DNA from: Sulfurospirillum sp.
GTDB lineage: Bacteria > Campylobacterota > Campylobacteria > Campylobacterales > QNZT01
Direction of reading: 5' to 3'
NCBI GenBank assembly: GCA_003978405.1
Contig: QNZU01000048.1
Span: 1-17,264 of the forward strand
DNA: 17,264 bases
Under the pieces are notes generated by a model. It made no database searches and was not told the DNA's origin. It was given only the letters and a program-made list of their open reading frames with translations. Each line of letters opens with the position of its first letter. Position 1 is the first letter of the stretch. The translations under genes and the position numbers were made by a program. This document shows, in pieces, positions 7,655-14,255 of the stretch.

Positions 7655-9004
7655 TTATTTTTTCTTAAACGGTGAAAATATTGATATCTTCATATCTTCC
7701 AAATCATCATCAAGCGGACAGTAGTTTTTGGAGTTTAGGACTATTTTAGCTACTGCACCTTTGGAATCTTTTCTGTTTTTCAAAGAGATTTCAGCTCCAA
7801 TCGCATCGGCTGCACCTTTTGCCAAAAATAGACCCAATCCTGCACCGGCTTTATTGCCATCTCGTTTAAAAGGAGCAAAAAGATCCTTGCTCTCATCAAT
7901 TCCCTCTCCCTCATCTAAAATCTCTATTGTAAATTCATCTCCATTTAATCGACTTCTTATTTTTACAGTTCCATCTTTAGGAGAAAATTTGATAGCATTT
8001 TGCACAAAATTTTGCAAAATATGAGTCAGTAGTGTCGGTTGGGAAATGATACAATACTTCTCCGGCTCCAAATCAACCTCAATTTTTTTACCATCACCCT
8101 TTGCCAAAAGCGAGAAATCTTTTGTCTTGTCTTTTAAAAACTGAATCAAATCCACTTCAACAGGCTTTTCAAACTGAGCTCCCTCTTGTCGTCCCACCTC
8201 CAAAATAGAGCTAATCATCTTGTTCATCTCATCAATCGTCTGATTATTGACTTTTAAAGTATCTTTATATTTTTGGACATCTCTGTCTTTTATCAGTGTT
8301 ACTTCATTTTTGGTTTTCATCACTGCAAGTGGAGTCTTCAACTCATGTGCCGTTCCTATAAAAAGCTCTTTTTGATATTTAACAAAATTTTGTATTCTCT
8401 CTATCAGTTTGTTAACACTCTCTCCAAGAGGCACAAACTCATCTGGCATATTAGTAAGATCTATCTGCTCCAAAAAACTCTCATTCATTCTACTTAGTCG
8501 TCTAGTTATCGCTTTTATAGGATACAAAAGTGTCTCAGACAAGAACATTGCATAAGCTAGGATCAAAAAGAGTGCTAAAAATGAAATAAAGATGATACTC
8601 TTTAAAATCTTGCTTAAAAGTATTTTTGTTCCGGTAATATCTCTTTGAATTTTTAGGTATGAACTTCTGTTTTTATCAAAAATATGATAGATCGTTATAT
8701 ACTCATGACCGTTTTGTGAATATTGCTCATAAGAGACATCTCTTTTTCTGTCAGGGTCGATAATCACACTAATCTTATCCTGCCCGTACTGCTTTATAGA
8801 GTCACCCTTTTTGATAAAAAGATCACTGTTTGTGTGCTCTTTGATGTACTCTTTTGCATTTGATTGAAGATTTTTAGTAATATCATCAATCATAGAGATA
8901 CGGATATAGTTATACAGCACTATAGAAAATATCGCTATCAGTGTAGCTGAAGCGATAATAAGCTGTATTAAAAACTTTCTTTTTATGCTCTTTTTGGAAA
9001 ACAA
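7655..9004 (-). CDS. Sensor histidine kinase of an OmpR-type two-component system
   Basis: A membrane sensor that phosphorylates the response regulator encoded just upstream. The 449-residue protein has two membrane segments (about 12-34 and 136-156) flanking a periplasmic sensor of about 100 residues. A short HAMP-like linker follows, then the HisKA dimerisation domain with the phospho-accepting H220 in FIGTAHELKTPLAV. The HATPase_c domain has an N-box (QNFVQNAIKFSP, N336), a G1 box DEGEGID (364-370) and a G2 box GAGLGLFLAKG. The only start that keeps the first membrane helix is TTG at 9004, inside the regulator gene (22-base overlap) and preceded by AAGAGG at suitable spacing. The next in-frame Met is at residue 38, after the helix. 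The periplasmic sensor is not a family I recognise, so the signal is unknown. Confidence 0.93.
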   Translation of the reverse strand: MFSKKSIKRKFLIQLIIASATLIAIFSIVLYNYIRISMIDDITKNLQSNAKEYIKEHTNSDLFIKKGDSIKQYGQDKISVIIDPDRKRDVSYEQYSQNGHEYITIYHIFDKNRSSYLKIQRDITGTKILLSKILKSIIFISFLALFLILAYAMFLSETLLYPIKAITRRLSRMNESFLEQIDLTNMPDEFVPLGESVNKLIERIQNFVKYQKELFIGTAHELKTPLAVMKTKNEVTLIKDRDVQKYKDTLKVNNQTIDEMNKMISSILEVGRQEGAQFEKPVEVDLIQFLKDKTKDFSLLAKGDGKKIEVDLEPEKYCIISQPTLLTHILQNFVQNAIKFSPKDGTVKIRSRLNGDEFTIEILDEGEGIDESKDLFAPFKRDGNKAGAGLGLFLAKGAADAIGAEISLKNRKDSKGAVAKIVLNSKNYCPLDDDLEDMKISIFSPFKKK

Positions 9005-9654
9005 AATCTATAGCCTCTTCTTCTTACCGTCTCAATTGTCGAAATGTTTAATGGTTTGTCCATTTTTTGTCTAATTTGGTTGATCGCTACCTCTATGACA
9101 TTTGGAGTAACAAGCTCCGGCTCTTCCCATATAGCATCAAGAAGTTGCTCTTTTGATACGATTTGATCTCTGTGAACTGCCAAATGGGTCAAAACTTCAA
9201 AAGGCTTCCCTTTTAGTTCGATATCCTGACCCTTATATGTGATCTTCTCCTCATCAGGATCAATCACCAAATCTTGGATCTCTATCACATTGGTACCACC
9301 AAATCTAAGTCTTGCTTCAATTCTTGCAATCAAAATATCAAAATCAAACGGTTTTTTAATATAGTCATCTGCTCCAGCTTTAAGTGCTCTAATCTCACTC
9401 TCTTTGTCATCTTTTGCAGACAAGACAACACAAGCTGTTCTTGGAGATTTTTGTTTGATACTAGTAACTAGATCAACTCCATCACCATCAGGCAACATCC
9501 AATCAGTCAAAACCAAATCATAATTTCTAATTCCAGCATAATACTCTGCATCTTTAAAGTTCTCAGAGCTATCAGCCTGATAACCATACTCTTGTAAACC
9601 CTCAACTAAAGTTCTATTTAGTGTAATTTCATCTTCAACAATGAGTACTCTCAT
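8983..9654 (-). CDS. OmpR/PhoB-family response regulator
   Basis: A DNA-binding transcription factor activated by phosphorylation from the neighbouring kinase. The 223-residue protein has a receiver domain (1-115) with acidic pocket E8-D9, phospho-acceptor D51 (DLVLTDWMLPDG), S79 and the conserved K101 (IKKPF). A winged-helix domain (about 125-221) follows with the typical NVIEVAINQIRQKM recognition segment and a final wing reading VRRRGYRFCF, slightly off the usual VRGvGYR. It is the first gene of the operon response regulator, kinase, ferredoxin, ppx. The start ATG has an AAGGAAG ribosome binding site and a strong extended -10 upstream. The regulon cannot be inferred from this window. Confidence 0.95.
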   Translation of the reverse strand: MRVLIVEDEITLNRTLVEGLQEYGYQADSSENFKDAEYYAGIRNYDLVLTDWMLPDGDGVDLVTSIKQKSPRTACVVLSAKDDKESEIRALKAGADDYIKKPFDFDILIARIEARLRFGGTNVIEIQDLVIDPDEEKITYKGQDIELKGKPFEVLTHLAVHRDQIVSKEQLLDAIWEEPELVTPNVIEVAINQIRQKMDKPLNISTIETVRRRGYRFCFPKRA

Positions 9655-9688
9655 TATCTTCCTTTTATAGTATAATTTTTCGTAAGTG

Positions 9689-9697
9689 ATTATATCA
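9689..9697 (-). promoter_or_regulatory. Extended -10 promoter of the two-component/ferredoxin/ppx operon
   Basis: The minus strand reads TGATATAAT, a perfect TGn plus TATAAT, about 35 bases upstream of the response-regulator ATG. No -35 consensus is visible at the usual distance, but an A/T-tract block sits at the expected UP-element position. This is the best promoter match in the window. Confidence 0.6.
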
Positions 9698-9717
9698 CAA
9701 AATTCTCAAAAATTAAT

Positions 9718-9747
9718 ATTTTTTTAAAAAATTTTTAAAAAAAGTTT
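9718..9747. promoter_or_regulatory. A/T-tract block, likely UP element or bent DNA
   Basis: Alternating runs of five to seven T and A residues with no G or C until the last few bases. Relative to the predicted start of the response-regulator transcript (about 9682), the block covers roughly -36 to -65, where RNA polymerase alpha subunits contact UP elements. A-tracts spaced about a helical turn apart would also bend the DNA. It could instead be plain AT-rich intergenic sequence. Confidence 0.4.
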
Positions 9748-9762
9748 AAGAACGGAATCTTT

Positions 9763-9774
9763 AGTGGTACCACT
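9763..9774. repeat. Perfect 12-bp palindrome AGTGGTACCACT
   Basis: A perfect inverted repeat with no spacer, in the 130-bp gap between folB and the response regulator, about 10 bases past the folB stop. It may be an operator for a dimeric regulator. As a terminator for folB it is poor, because it has no loop and is not followed by a T-run on the minus strand (AAAGATTCCG follows). I know no regulator with this site. Confidence 0.35.
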
Positions 9775-9784
9775 TATTTTATTT

Positions 9785-10120
9785 TTAAAATCTCTCCGAT
9801 ATCTCAACACTAACGGTACAATTATCTATAATTTGAGGTTTGGATAGCTTCATCTTAATAGATTTTGCAGATGGATAATCCTCTTTGATATGCAACATCA
9901 TATCTTTGATAGCATCTTCCAAAAGCCCATACTTCATCTGCTTTAACTTCTCCTCTATCAAAGATGCTACATGTGCATAATTGATAAAATAGCTCCCCTC
10001 TCTTATATACTCAATGACTATATTTGCTATAATTTCTTGCTCATTTTCCCGTTCTTTATCCAAAATACCAATGATTGCATTAACTTTTAAATCCTCAATA
10101 TAAATTTTATTCAAACTCAT
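9785..10120 (-). CDS. folB: Dihydroneopterin aldolase-like protein (FolB family)
   Basis: FolB cleaves 7,8-dihydroneopterin to 6-hydroxymethyl-dihydropterin and glycolaldehyde in folate synthesis. The 111-residue protein fits the small T-fold family. It has an N-terminal strand IYIEDLKVNAIIGILDKER with the conserved IGxLdxER pattern, then NYAHVASLIEEKL and KYGLLEDA (E68, matching the pterin-binding Glu of the family's LiEtLA motif), then MKLSKPQII (K94, matching the catalytic Lys of the L.KP motif). The sequence is divergent, so another T-fold activity is possible. Its ATG overlaps the plsY stop by four bases (ATGA), and plsY followed by a folB-like gene is also the order I recall in Helicobacter pylori. 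Confidence 0.82.
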   Translation of the reverse strand: MSLNKIYIEDLKVNAIIGILDKERENEQEIIANIVIEYIREGSYFINYAHVASLIEEKLKQMKYGLLEDAIKDMMLHIKEDYPSAKSIKMKLSKPQIIDNCTVSVEISERF

Positions 10121-10731
10121 ACTACTTTGCCCTCCTCTCCAGTAAATAGTCTCATAATATTTTCGCTGTGTTTATATAAAATTATCATAGCGATAATCAC
10201 AATAGGTGAGTGTGGAATTTGCGGGTATATAAAAAATGAAGCACCTACAACAGCCAACAAACCAAGCAGTGATGATAGTGATGAGATTTTTAAAACCTTG
10301 GCACTAAATGCCCACACCAATAAACCGACAAGTGCTGCATAAGGAATCATAAAAAGCAACACTCCAAAGCCTGTTGCAACCCCCTTGCCTCCATCACCAA
10401 GCAGGTAGATACTAAAGCAGTGTCCTATCACAGCCAAAACCGCTATCCCCCACATCGTAGCCTCACTTACTCCTACAAACTTAGCGATCAAAAGCACCAC
10501 CATTCCCTTTAACATATCTAAAAGCAGTGTAGCAATTGAGAGCTTTTTTGCCAAAGCCGGATCTCTTTGCTTTAAAACTCTTAGGACATTTGTAGCTCCG
10601 ATATTCCCACTGCCCTCACTTTTGATATCAACTCCTGCAAACTGCTTTGCCAAAATCAGCCCAAAAGGGATACTTCCAACAAGATATGCAATTAAATAGA
10701 ACTGAATATTGATGTTTGATAAAAACTCCAT
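10117..10731 (-). CDS. plsY: Acyl-phosphate glycerol-3-phosphate acyltransferase PlsY
   Basis: An inner-membrane enzyme that acylates glycerol-3-phosphate from acyl-phosphate, the first step of phospholipid synthesis with PlsX. The 204-residue protein has five to six hydrophobic segments and the three PlsY motifs: SGNIGATN (41-48), GH at 103-104 leading to GDGGKGVAT (112-120), and HSENIMRLFTGEE near the C-terminus. The start is the ATG at 10731, preceded by a textbook AAAGGAG site seven bases away, and the protein then begins directly at the first membrane helix. A longer open frame reaches 10872, but its extra 47 residues are encoded by the inverted-repeat element and carry no PlsY sequence. 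The gene is followed by folB with a four-base overlap and diverges from nadA. plsX is not in view. Confidence 0.95.
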   Translation of the reverse strand: MEFLSNINIQFYLIAYLVGSIPFGLILAKQFAGVDIKSEGSGNIGATNVLRVLKQRDPALAKKLSIATLLLDMLKGMVVLLIAKFVGVSEATMWGIAVLAVIGHCFSIYLLGDGGKGVATGFGVLLFMIPYAALVGLLVWAFSAKVLKISSLSSLLGLLAVVGASFFIYPQIPHSPIVIIAMIILYKHSENIMRLFTGEEGKVV

Positions 10732-10751
10732 AATCACTCCTTTAGTTATTA

Positions 10752-10869
10752 AACCCTCTGAATTACTTTCTGATCGAACAACCTCTGCAACGGAAGGGTC
10801 AAAATTTCTGAGAAATTTTGGGGTACCCACCGTAAAGCCGTTTGAGAGCAGAAAGTAATTCAGAGGGTT
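10752..10869. repeat. 118-bp near-palindromic intergenic element (MITE/REP-like or structured RNA)
   Basis: The outer arms, 10752-10772 and 10849-10869, are perfect 21-bp inverted repeats; each reads AACCCTCTGAATTACTTT and three more bases from its outer end. The core, 10800-10820, is a perfect inverted repeat with 10-base arms (CAAAATTTCT and its complement) around a single G at 10810, within a base of the centre of the outer arms. The flanks between them are related but diverged (ACGGAAGGGT against ACGGTGGGTACCC). The unit therefore folds on itself almost along its full length. GC content is above the surrounding intergenic DNA. One minus-strand frame is open through it. I see no transposase and no clear flanking target-site duplication. 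No second copy exists in the window. Confidence 0.85.
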
Positions 10870-10893
10870 CAATTTTTATTTTATCGCTTTTTT

Positions 10894-10902
10894 TGTTATA
10901 GT
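10894..10902 (+). promoter_or_regulatory. Candidate extended -10 promoter for nadA-nadC
   Basis: The plus strand reads TGTTATAGT, a TGn plus TATAGT, 25 bases beyond the right end of the inverted-repeat element, with T-rich DNA upstream. It would start transcription near 10909, just ahead of the GGAGAG site at 10923-10928. That supports a nadA start downstream of that site. Confidence 0.45.
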
Positions 10903-10934
10903 GTTATGAATAGATCATGTATGGAGAGATGGTT

Positions 10935-11927
10935 TTGAATAAAGATGAGTTAAAAAGTGAGATTGATAGACTTAAAAAGAAGCACAAAGTTACAATCGTA
11001 GCCCACTTCTACCAAAGAGATGAAGTCTTTGAGATGGCGGATTATTCAGGAGACAGTCTGCAATTAGCTCAACTGGCAAGAGATGATGAAAACCCTTTTC
11101 TTATCTTTTGCGGAGTCGGTTTTATGGGCGAGAGTGTGAAGATTTTATCTCCCCAAAAGAGAGTTTTGATGCCAAAAATCGCCTGTTGTGCGATGGCAAG
11201 AATGATAGATAAACCCTACTATCTTGAAAATGTAGAGATTTTAGAAAAAAGTGGGGTTAAAAAAGAGGATATTTTGCCAATCACCTATATCAACTCCTCA
11301 GCTGAAGTCAAAGCAGAAGTGGGGAAGATGGGTGGAATGGTCTGCACCAGTTCAAATGCCAAAAAAATTATTGAAAAAGGTTTGAAAAGTGGCAAAAAAA
11401 TCCTCTTTGTTCCAGATAAGCAACTTGGGCAAAATGTCGCACTGATGATGGGACTAAAGTCCTGTGTTATAGGAGAAGATTGTGATCCCAAGGAGGCAGA
11501 TATCATCTGTTACAACGGTTTTTGCTCAGTCCATCAGCTCTTTGAGGTAAGCGATATTGAGTTTTATCGCAAAAAGTATCCTGGTATCAAGATTATTACA
11601 CACCCTGAGTGTCCGCCTGAAGTTTGTCAAGCTTCCGATTTTGTTGGCTCAACTAGCCAAATCATCAAATACATAAAAGAGTTGCCAAAAGAGCAAAAAG
11701 TAGCAGTGGGAACAGAGTTTAATCTTGTAAACAGACTAAGAAAAGAGAACACTTTTGTTTTATCTTCTACAAAACCTGAGTGCCCTACAATGAATGAGAC
11801 GACTCTTGAAGATCTTTATAACACACTTGTTGCAATCGATGAGGATAAAATAGTAACAGAGATTCAAGTCGATGAAGATGTAGCCAAATGGGCAAAAATA
11901 GCACTTGATAGAATGTTTGAGTTTTAA
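10935..11927 (+). CDS. nadA: Quinolinate synthase A (NadA)
   Basis: Condenses iminoaspartate with dihydroxyacetone phosphate to quinolinate, using a [4Fe-4S] cluster, in de novo NAD synthesis. Family motifs are IVAHFYQRDEVFEMADYSGDS near the N-terminus, then three cluster cysteines: C85 (ACCAMA), C197 (NGFCSVH) and C283 (KPECPTMNETTLEDL). CTSSNA and HPECPPEVC are also present. I place the start at TTG 10935, giving 330 residues, because GGAGAG at 10923-10928 is correctly spaced for it and other NadA proteins begin just before the LxxEIxxLKK helix. ATG at 10917 would precede that site, and ATG at 10929 lies directly against it, so a start six or two codons earlier is possible. nadC follows after eight bases. 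nadB is not in the window. Confidence 0.95.
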   Translation: MNKDELKSEIDRLKKKHKVTIVAHFYQRDEVFEMADYSGDSLQLAQLARDDENPFLIFCGVGFMGESVKILSPQKRVLMPKIACCAMARMIDKPYYLENVEILEKSGVKKEDILPITYINSSAEVKAEVGKMGGMVCTSSNAKKIIEKGLKSGKKILFVPDKQLGQNVALMMGLKSCVIGEDCDPKEADIICYNGFCSVHQLFEVSDIEFYRKKYPGIKIITHPECPPEVCQASDFVGSTSQIIKYIKELPKEQKVAVGTEFNLVNRLRKENTFVLSSTKPECPTMNETTLEDLYNTLVAIDEDKIVTEIQVDEDVAKWAKIALDRMFEF

Positions 11928-11935
11928 GGTAAACA

Positions 11936-12757
11936 ATGAGAATCAAAGAGATAGTAAGAGAAGCGATACTTGAGGATATAGGAAGAGGAGATCTCTTCTC
12001 TTTAGTAAGTGACCACAGGATGGTAGAGGCCAAAGTGATAGCCAAAGAGAATGGGATACTCTCAGGTAAAATCTATGTCAAAGAGCTTGGGATTATGGAG
12101 CATATCGATATAGAGTTTTTAAAATATGATGGCAATGAGATTAAAAAGGGTGATATTATCTGTTATGTTAGAGGTGAAGTCGAGAGAGTTTTAATGTATG
12201 AGAGAGTGATATTAAATATGCTCCAACACTGCTCAGGAATTGCAACAAATACGGCTGAATTTGTCAAGCTCACAAAGGGTTACGATATAAAACTACTTGA
12301 TACAAGAAAGACAAGACCTGGGCTTAGGATCATGGAAAAATATGCAGTCAGATGTGGTGGAGGCACAAATCACCGCCTTGGACTTGATGACTGTTTGATG
12401 CTAAAAGATACTCACCTTGCCGCAATTGATGATCTAAAACTCTTTATTCAACAAGCAAGAAAAAGAATTCCCTACACCTCCAAAATTGAAGTGGAGTGTG
12501 AAAGCATAGAAGCTGCAAAAGAGGCGATGGAGGCAGGAAGTGATCTTGTGATGTGTGACAATATGCAACCAGCCCAAATCAAAGAGGTGGTAGAGTTTAG
12601 AAACCAACACTTCAAACATGTTCTTTTAGAAGCGAGTGGAAATATCACCAAAGAGAATTTAATCGAGTATGCAAAAACCGGTATCGATGCTATCAGTAGT
12701 GGCAGTTTGATACACAAAGCAGTATGGCTTGACTTTTCGATGAGAATTGAGGGTTAA
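11936..12757 (+). CDS. nadC: Nicotinate-nucleotide pyrophosphorylase, carboxylating (NadC)
   Basis: Converts quinolinate and phosphoribosyl pyrophosphate to nicotinate mononucleotide and CO2, the step after NadA. The 273-residue protein carries the quinolinate-binding block DTRKTRPGLR (122-131), KYAVRCGGGTNHR (135-147) and K157 in MLKDTH. It also has the barrel-strand motifs IEVECES (184-190), CDNM (207-210) and EASGNI (232-237). Length is normal. The related ModD protein shares this fold, but linkage to nadA settles the assignment. A TAAGG ribosome binding site overlaps the nadA stop codon, so translation is likely coupled. Its stop overlaps that of the convergent outer-membrane gene by four bases. 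Confidence 0.96.
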   Translation: MRIKEIVREAILEDIGRGDLFSLVSDHRMVEAKVIAKENGILSGKIYVKELGIMEHIDIEFLKYDGNEIKKGDIICYVRGEVERVLMYERVILNMLQHCSGIATNTAEFVKLTKGYDIKLLDTRKTRPGLRIMEKYAVRCGGGTNHRLGLDDCLMLKDTHLAAIDDLKLFIQQARKRIPYTSKIEVECESIEAAKEAMEAGSDLVMCDNMQPAQIKEVVEFRNQHFKHVLLEASGNITKENLIEYAKTGIDAISSGSLIHKAVWLDFSMRIEG

Positions 12758-14211
12758 AAGCTGTATTGATATTCAAATGAGTATGTATCTTTTTTGTAAC
12801 TAAAGCTGTTTATATTTGAAGTATTGTTCAAATAGGTATATGTTAAAAGAAGAGAGTGTTGTTTGAAAATCTTTCTTCTTATCTTTAGTAACAACATATC
12901 CTTTTTATCTTTTCTTGCATATCCCAAAGCACTATCTTTTTGTGTATAGATATCTCTTTCATAAAGATAGTGAGTAAGAAAAGATACTCTATTGCTAAAA
13001 TCATAATTTAACACTGCTCCTACCAAATATCTTTTTTTAGATATATCGAGCCTGTCACCCTGAAGCTTCTTATCTTTAAAATATCCTCCGTTTACTCCAA
13101 AAAGATATTTTTCAAAAAGAGCATTAAAAGCAAAATCTCCTCCAACGGTGTTATAACTTTTATTGTTGTCTAAGAGATTTCTTGTTTTTGCATATTTTGC
13201 ACCAAATCTTAAATTCGTAGATTTTGAACTTCGTATATTTAAAACAGGTTTTACAAAAAAGAGCAGATTTTCATTTTTACCTTCATACCAGCTCTCTGTT
13301 ATACCAACAGGCACATTGATACTGACTCTACCAAATCTCTGCACAGGTCCAGAACTTAGCTGAAGAAAATTGACTCCTGAAATATCTTTTTCTTGTTCAA
13401 ATTCGTTATAGGTATAAAATGAACTCTCCCAGGCAAAATTTTCATCTCCATAATGATGAAAAAGAGCCAAATTAAAGTTGGTATAGTAGCCTTTTGTTTT
13501 ATTTGTATCGTTTTTTAAATCATATCCGTTGTAGTTAAAAATCGGATCTGAAGTGTTATATCCTAAATTGTCATCATAACTGATACCCAAAGAGAGTGTT
13601 CCGTAAAAATTGTTCTGCATGAGTTTATCATCTATATTTTTGATATAAAACTTGATATTTTTCTTTACCTGACTTGGTGGATTGATAGATAAAATTTTTA
13701 GAAACTCTTTTTTGGATTGTTTGTAAAGCCCCAATTTATAGAGTGTTCTTGCATATTCCAATGCAGCCAAACGGTTGTTTGGATACATAATCATCTCTTT
13801 GTCATATAAAGCCAAAGCACTCTCATAATCCCCTTTGTCAAAAAACCTTTTTGCTTCATTCATATAATCTTTTGTATCAGTTTTATAATCTCTCTTTTTT
13901 GTTGCAACATATCTTTTTATCTTGGATTTTTTTCTTTTGCAAGGAATTATATAGGCATCTTTGACTCTGTTTTTTATCTTTTTCAAAGAGATATTTGCAC
14001 TCTTTTTATCATCAAAAGAGGAGAAAAGAAGAACAAAATATCTCTCTTTTTTTATGATATAGCTGTTTGGTACTACTCTTTTTGCACTTTTGGCATTTAA
14101 TAGCTTTGTAAATGAACCCAATTTGATACAGTATAAATCTTTATACTCCAATTTATCACTATTGGCAAACAAAGTTAATGCAAAAAGAGTCAAAATAAAT
14201 ATTTTTTTCAT
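12754..14211 (-). CDS. Outer-membrane protein with SPOR-like, TPR and C-terminal beta-barrel regions (Slam/DUF560-like)
   Basis: Predicted outer-membrane protein, 485 residues. It begins with a signal peptide (MKKIFILTLFALTLFANS). Residues about 24-95 look like a SPOR domain (YCIKLGSFTKLLNA, then a second half YFVLLFSSFDDKKSA); SPOR domains bind peptidoglycan. Residues about 114-185 form two or so TPR-like helical pairs (FFDKGDYESALALYDKEM, YPNN, LYKLGLYKQSKKEFLKIL). From about 202 to the end, alternating strands rich in Tyr and Phe form a barrel. It opens with GISYDDNLGYN, contains NNTSNINSF near the end and closes with YEYQ-type strands ending in Phe. TPRs plus a barrel with these motifs resemble the Slam/DUF560 surface-lipoprotein translocators; PgaA- or PelB-like polysaccharide exporters are an alternative. 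The start is ATG 14211, since the longer frame begins with TTG ahead of the signal peptide. It lies 44 bp after the giant surface-protein gene. Confidence 0.75.
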   Translation of the reverse strand: MKKIFILTLFALTLFANSDKLEYKDLYCIKLGSFTKLLNAKSAKRVVPNSYIIKKERYFVLLFSSFDDKKSANISLKKIKNRVKDAYIIPCKRKKSKIKRYVATKKRDYKTDTKDYMNEAKRFFDKGDYESALALYDKEMIMYPNNRLAALEYARTLYKLGLYKQSKKEFLKILSINPPSQVKKNIKFYIKNIDDKLMQNNFYGTLSLGISYDDNLGYNTSDPIFNYNGYDLKNDTNKTKGYYTNFNLALFHHYGDENFAWESSFYTYNEFEQEKDISGVNFLQLSSGPVQRFGRVSINVPVGITESWYEGKNENLLFFVKPVLNIRSSKSTNLRFGAKYAKTRNLLDNNKSYNTVGGDFAFNALFEKYLFGVNGGYFKDKKLQGDRLDISKKRYLVGAVLNYDFSNRVSFLTHYLYERDIYTQKDSALGYARKDKKDMLLLKIRRKIFKQHSLLLTYTYLNNTSNINSFSYKKDTYSFEYQYSF

Positions 14212-14255
14212 ATCAAATCCCCACAAGAGGGATATCGGTATTTTTTTGATTTAAT

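Noticed and set aside
9763..9774. 12-bp palindrome as an intrinsic terminator for plsY-folB
   Set aside because: There is no loop in the perfect palindrome and no T-run after it on the minus strand. Kept only as a possible operator.
10752..10869. Insertion sequence or attachment site
   Set aside because: There is no transposase or integrase frame, no clear target duplication at the ends and no tRNA nearby; a small non-autonomous repeat or RNA hairpin fits better.
14212..14226. Five-residue upstream extension of the barrel protein starting at TTG
   Set aside because: It would precede the signal peptide MKKIFILTLF with acidic and aromatic residues and has no ribosome site; the ATG at 14211 is the natural start.
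14217..14233. Small hairpin (ATCCC / GGGAT) over the ribosome site of the barrel gene
   Set aside because: Only five base pairs with a seven-base loop; likely chance, so not reported as a regulatory element.
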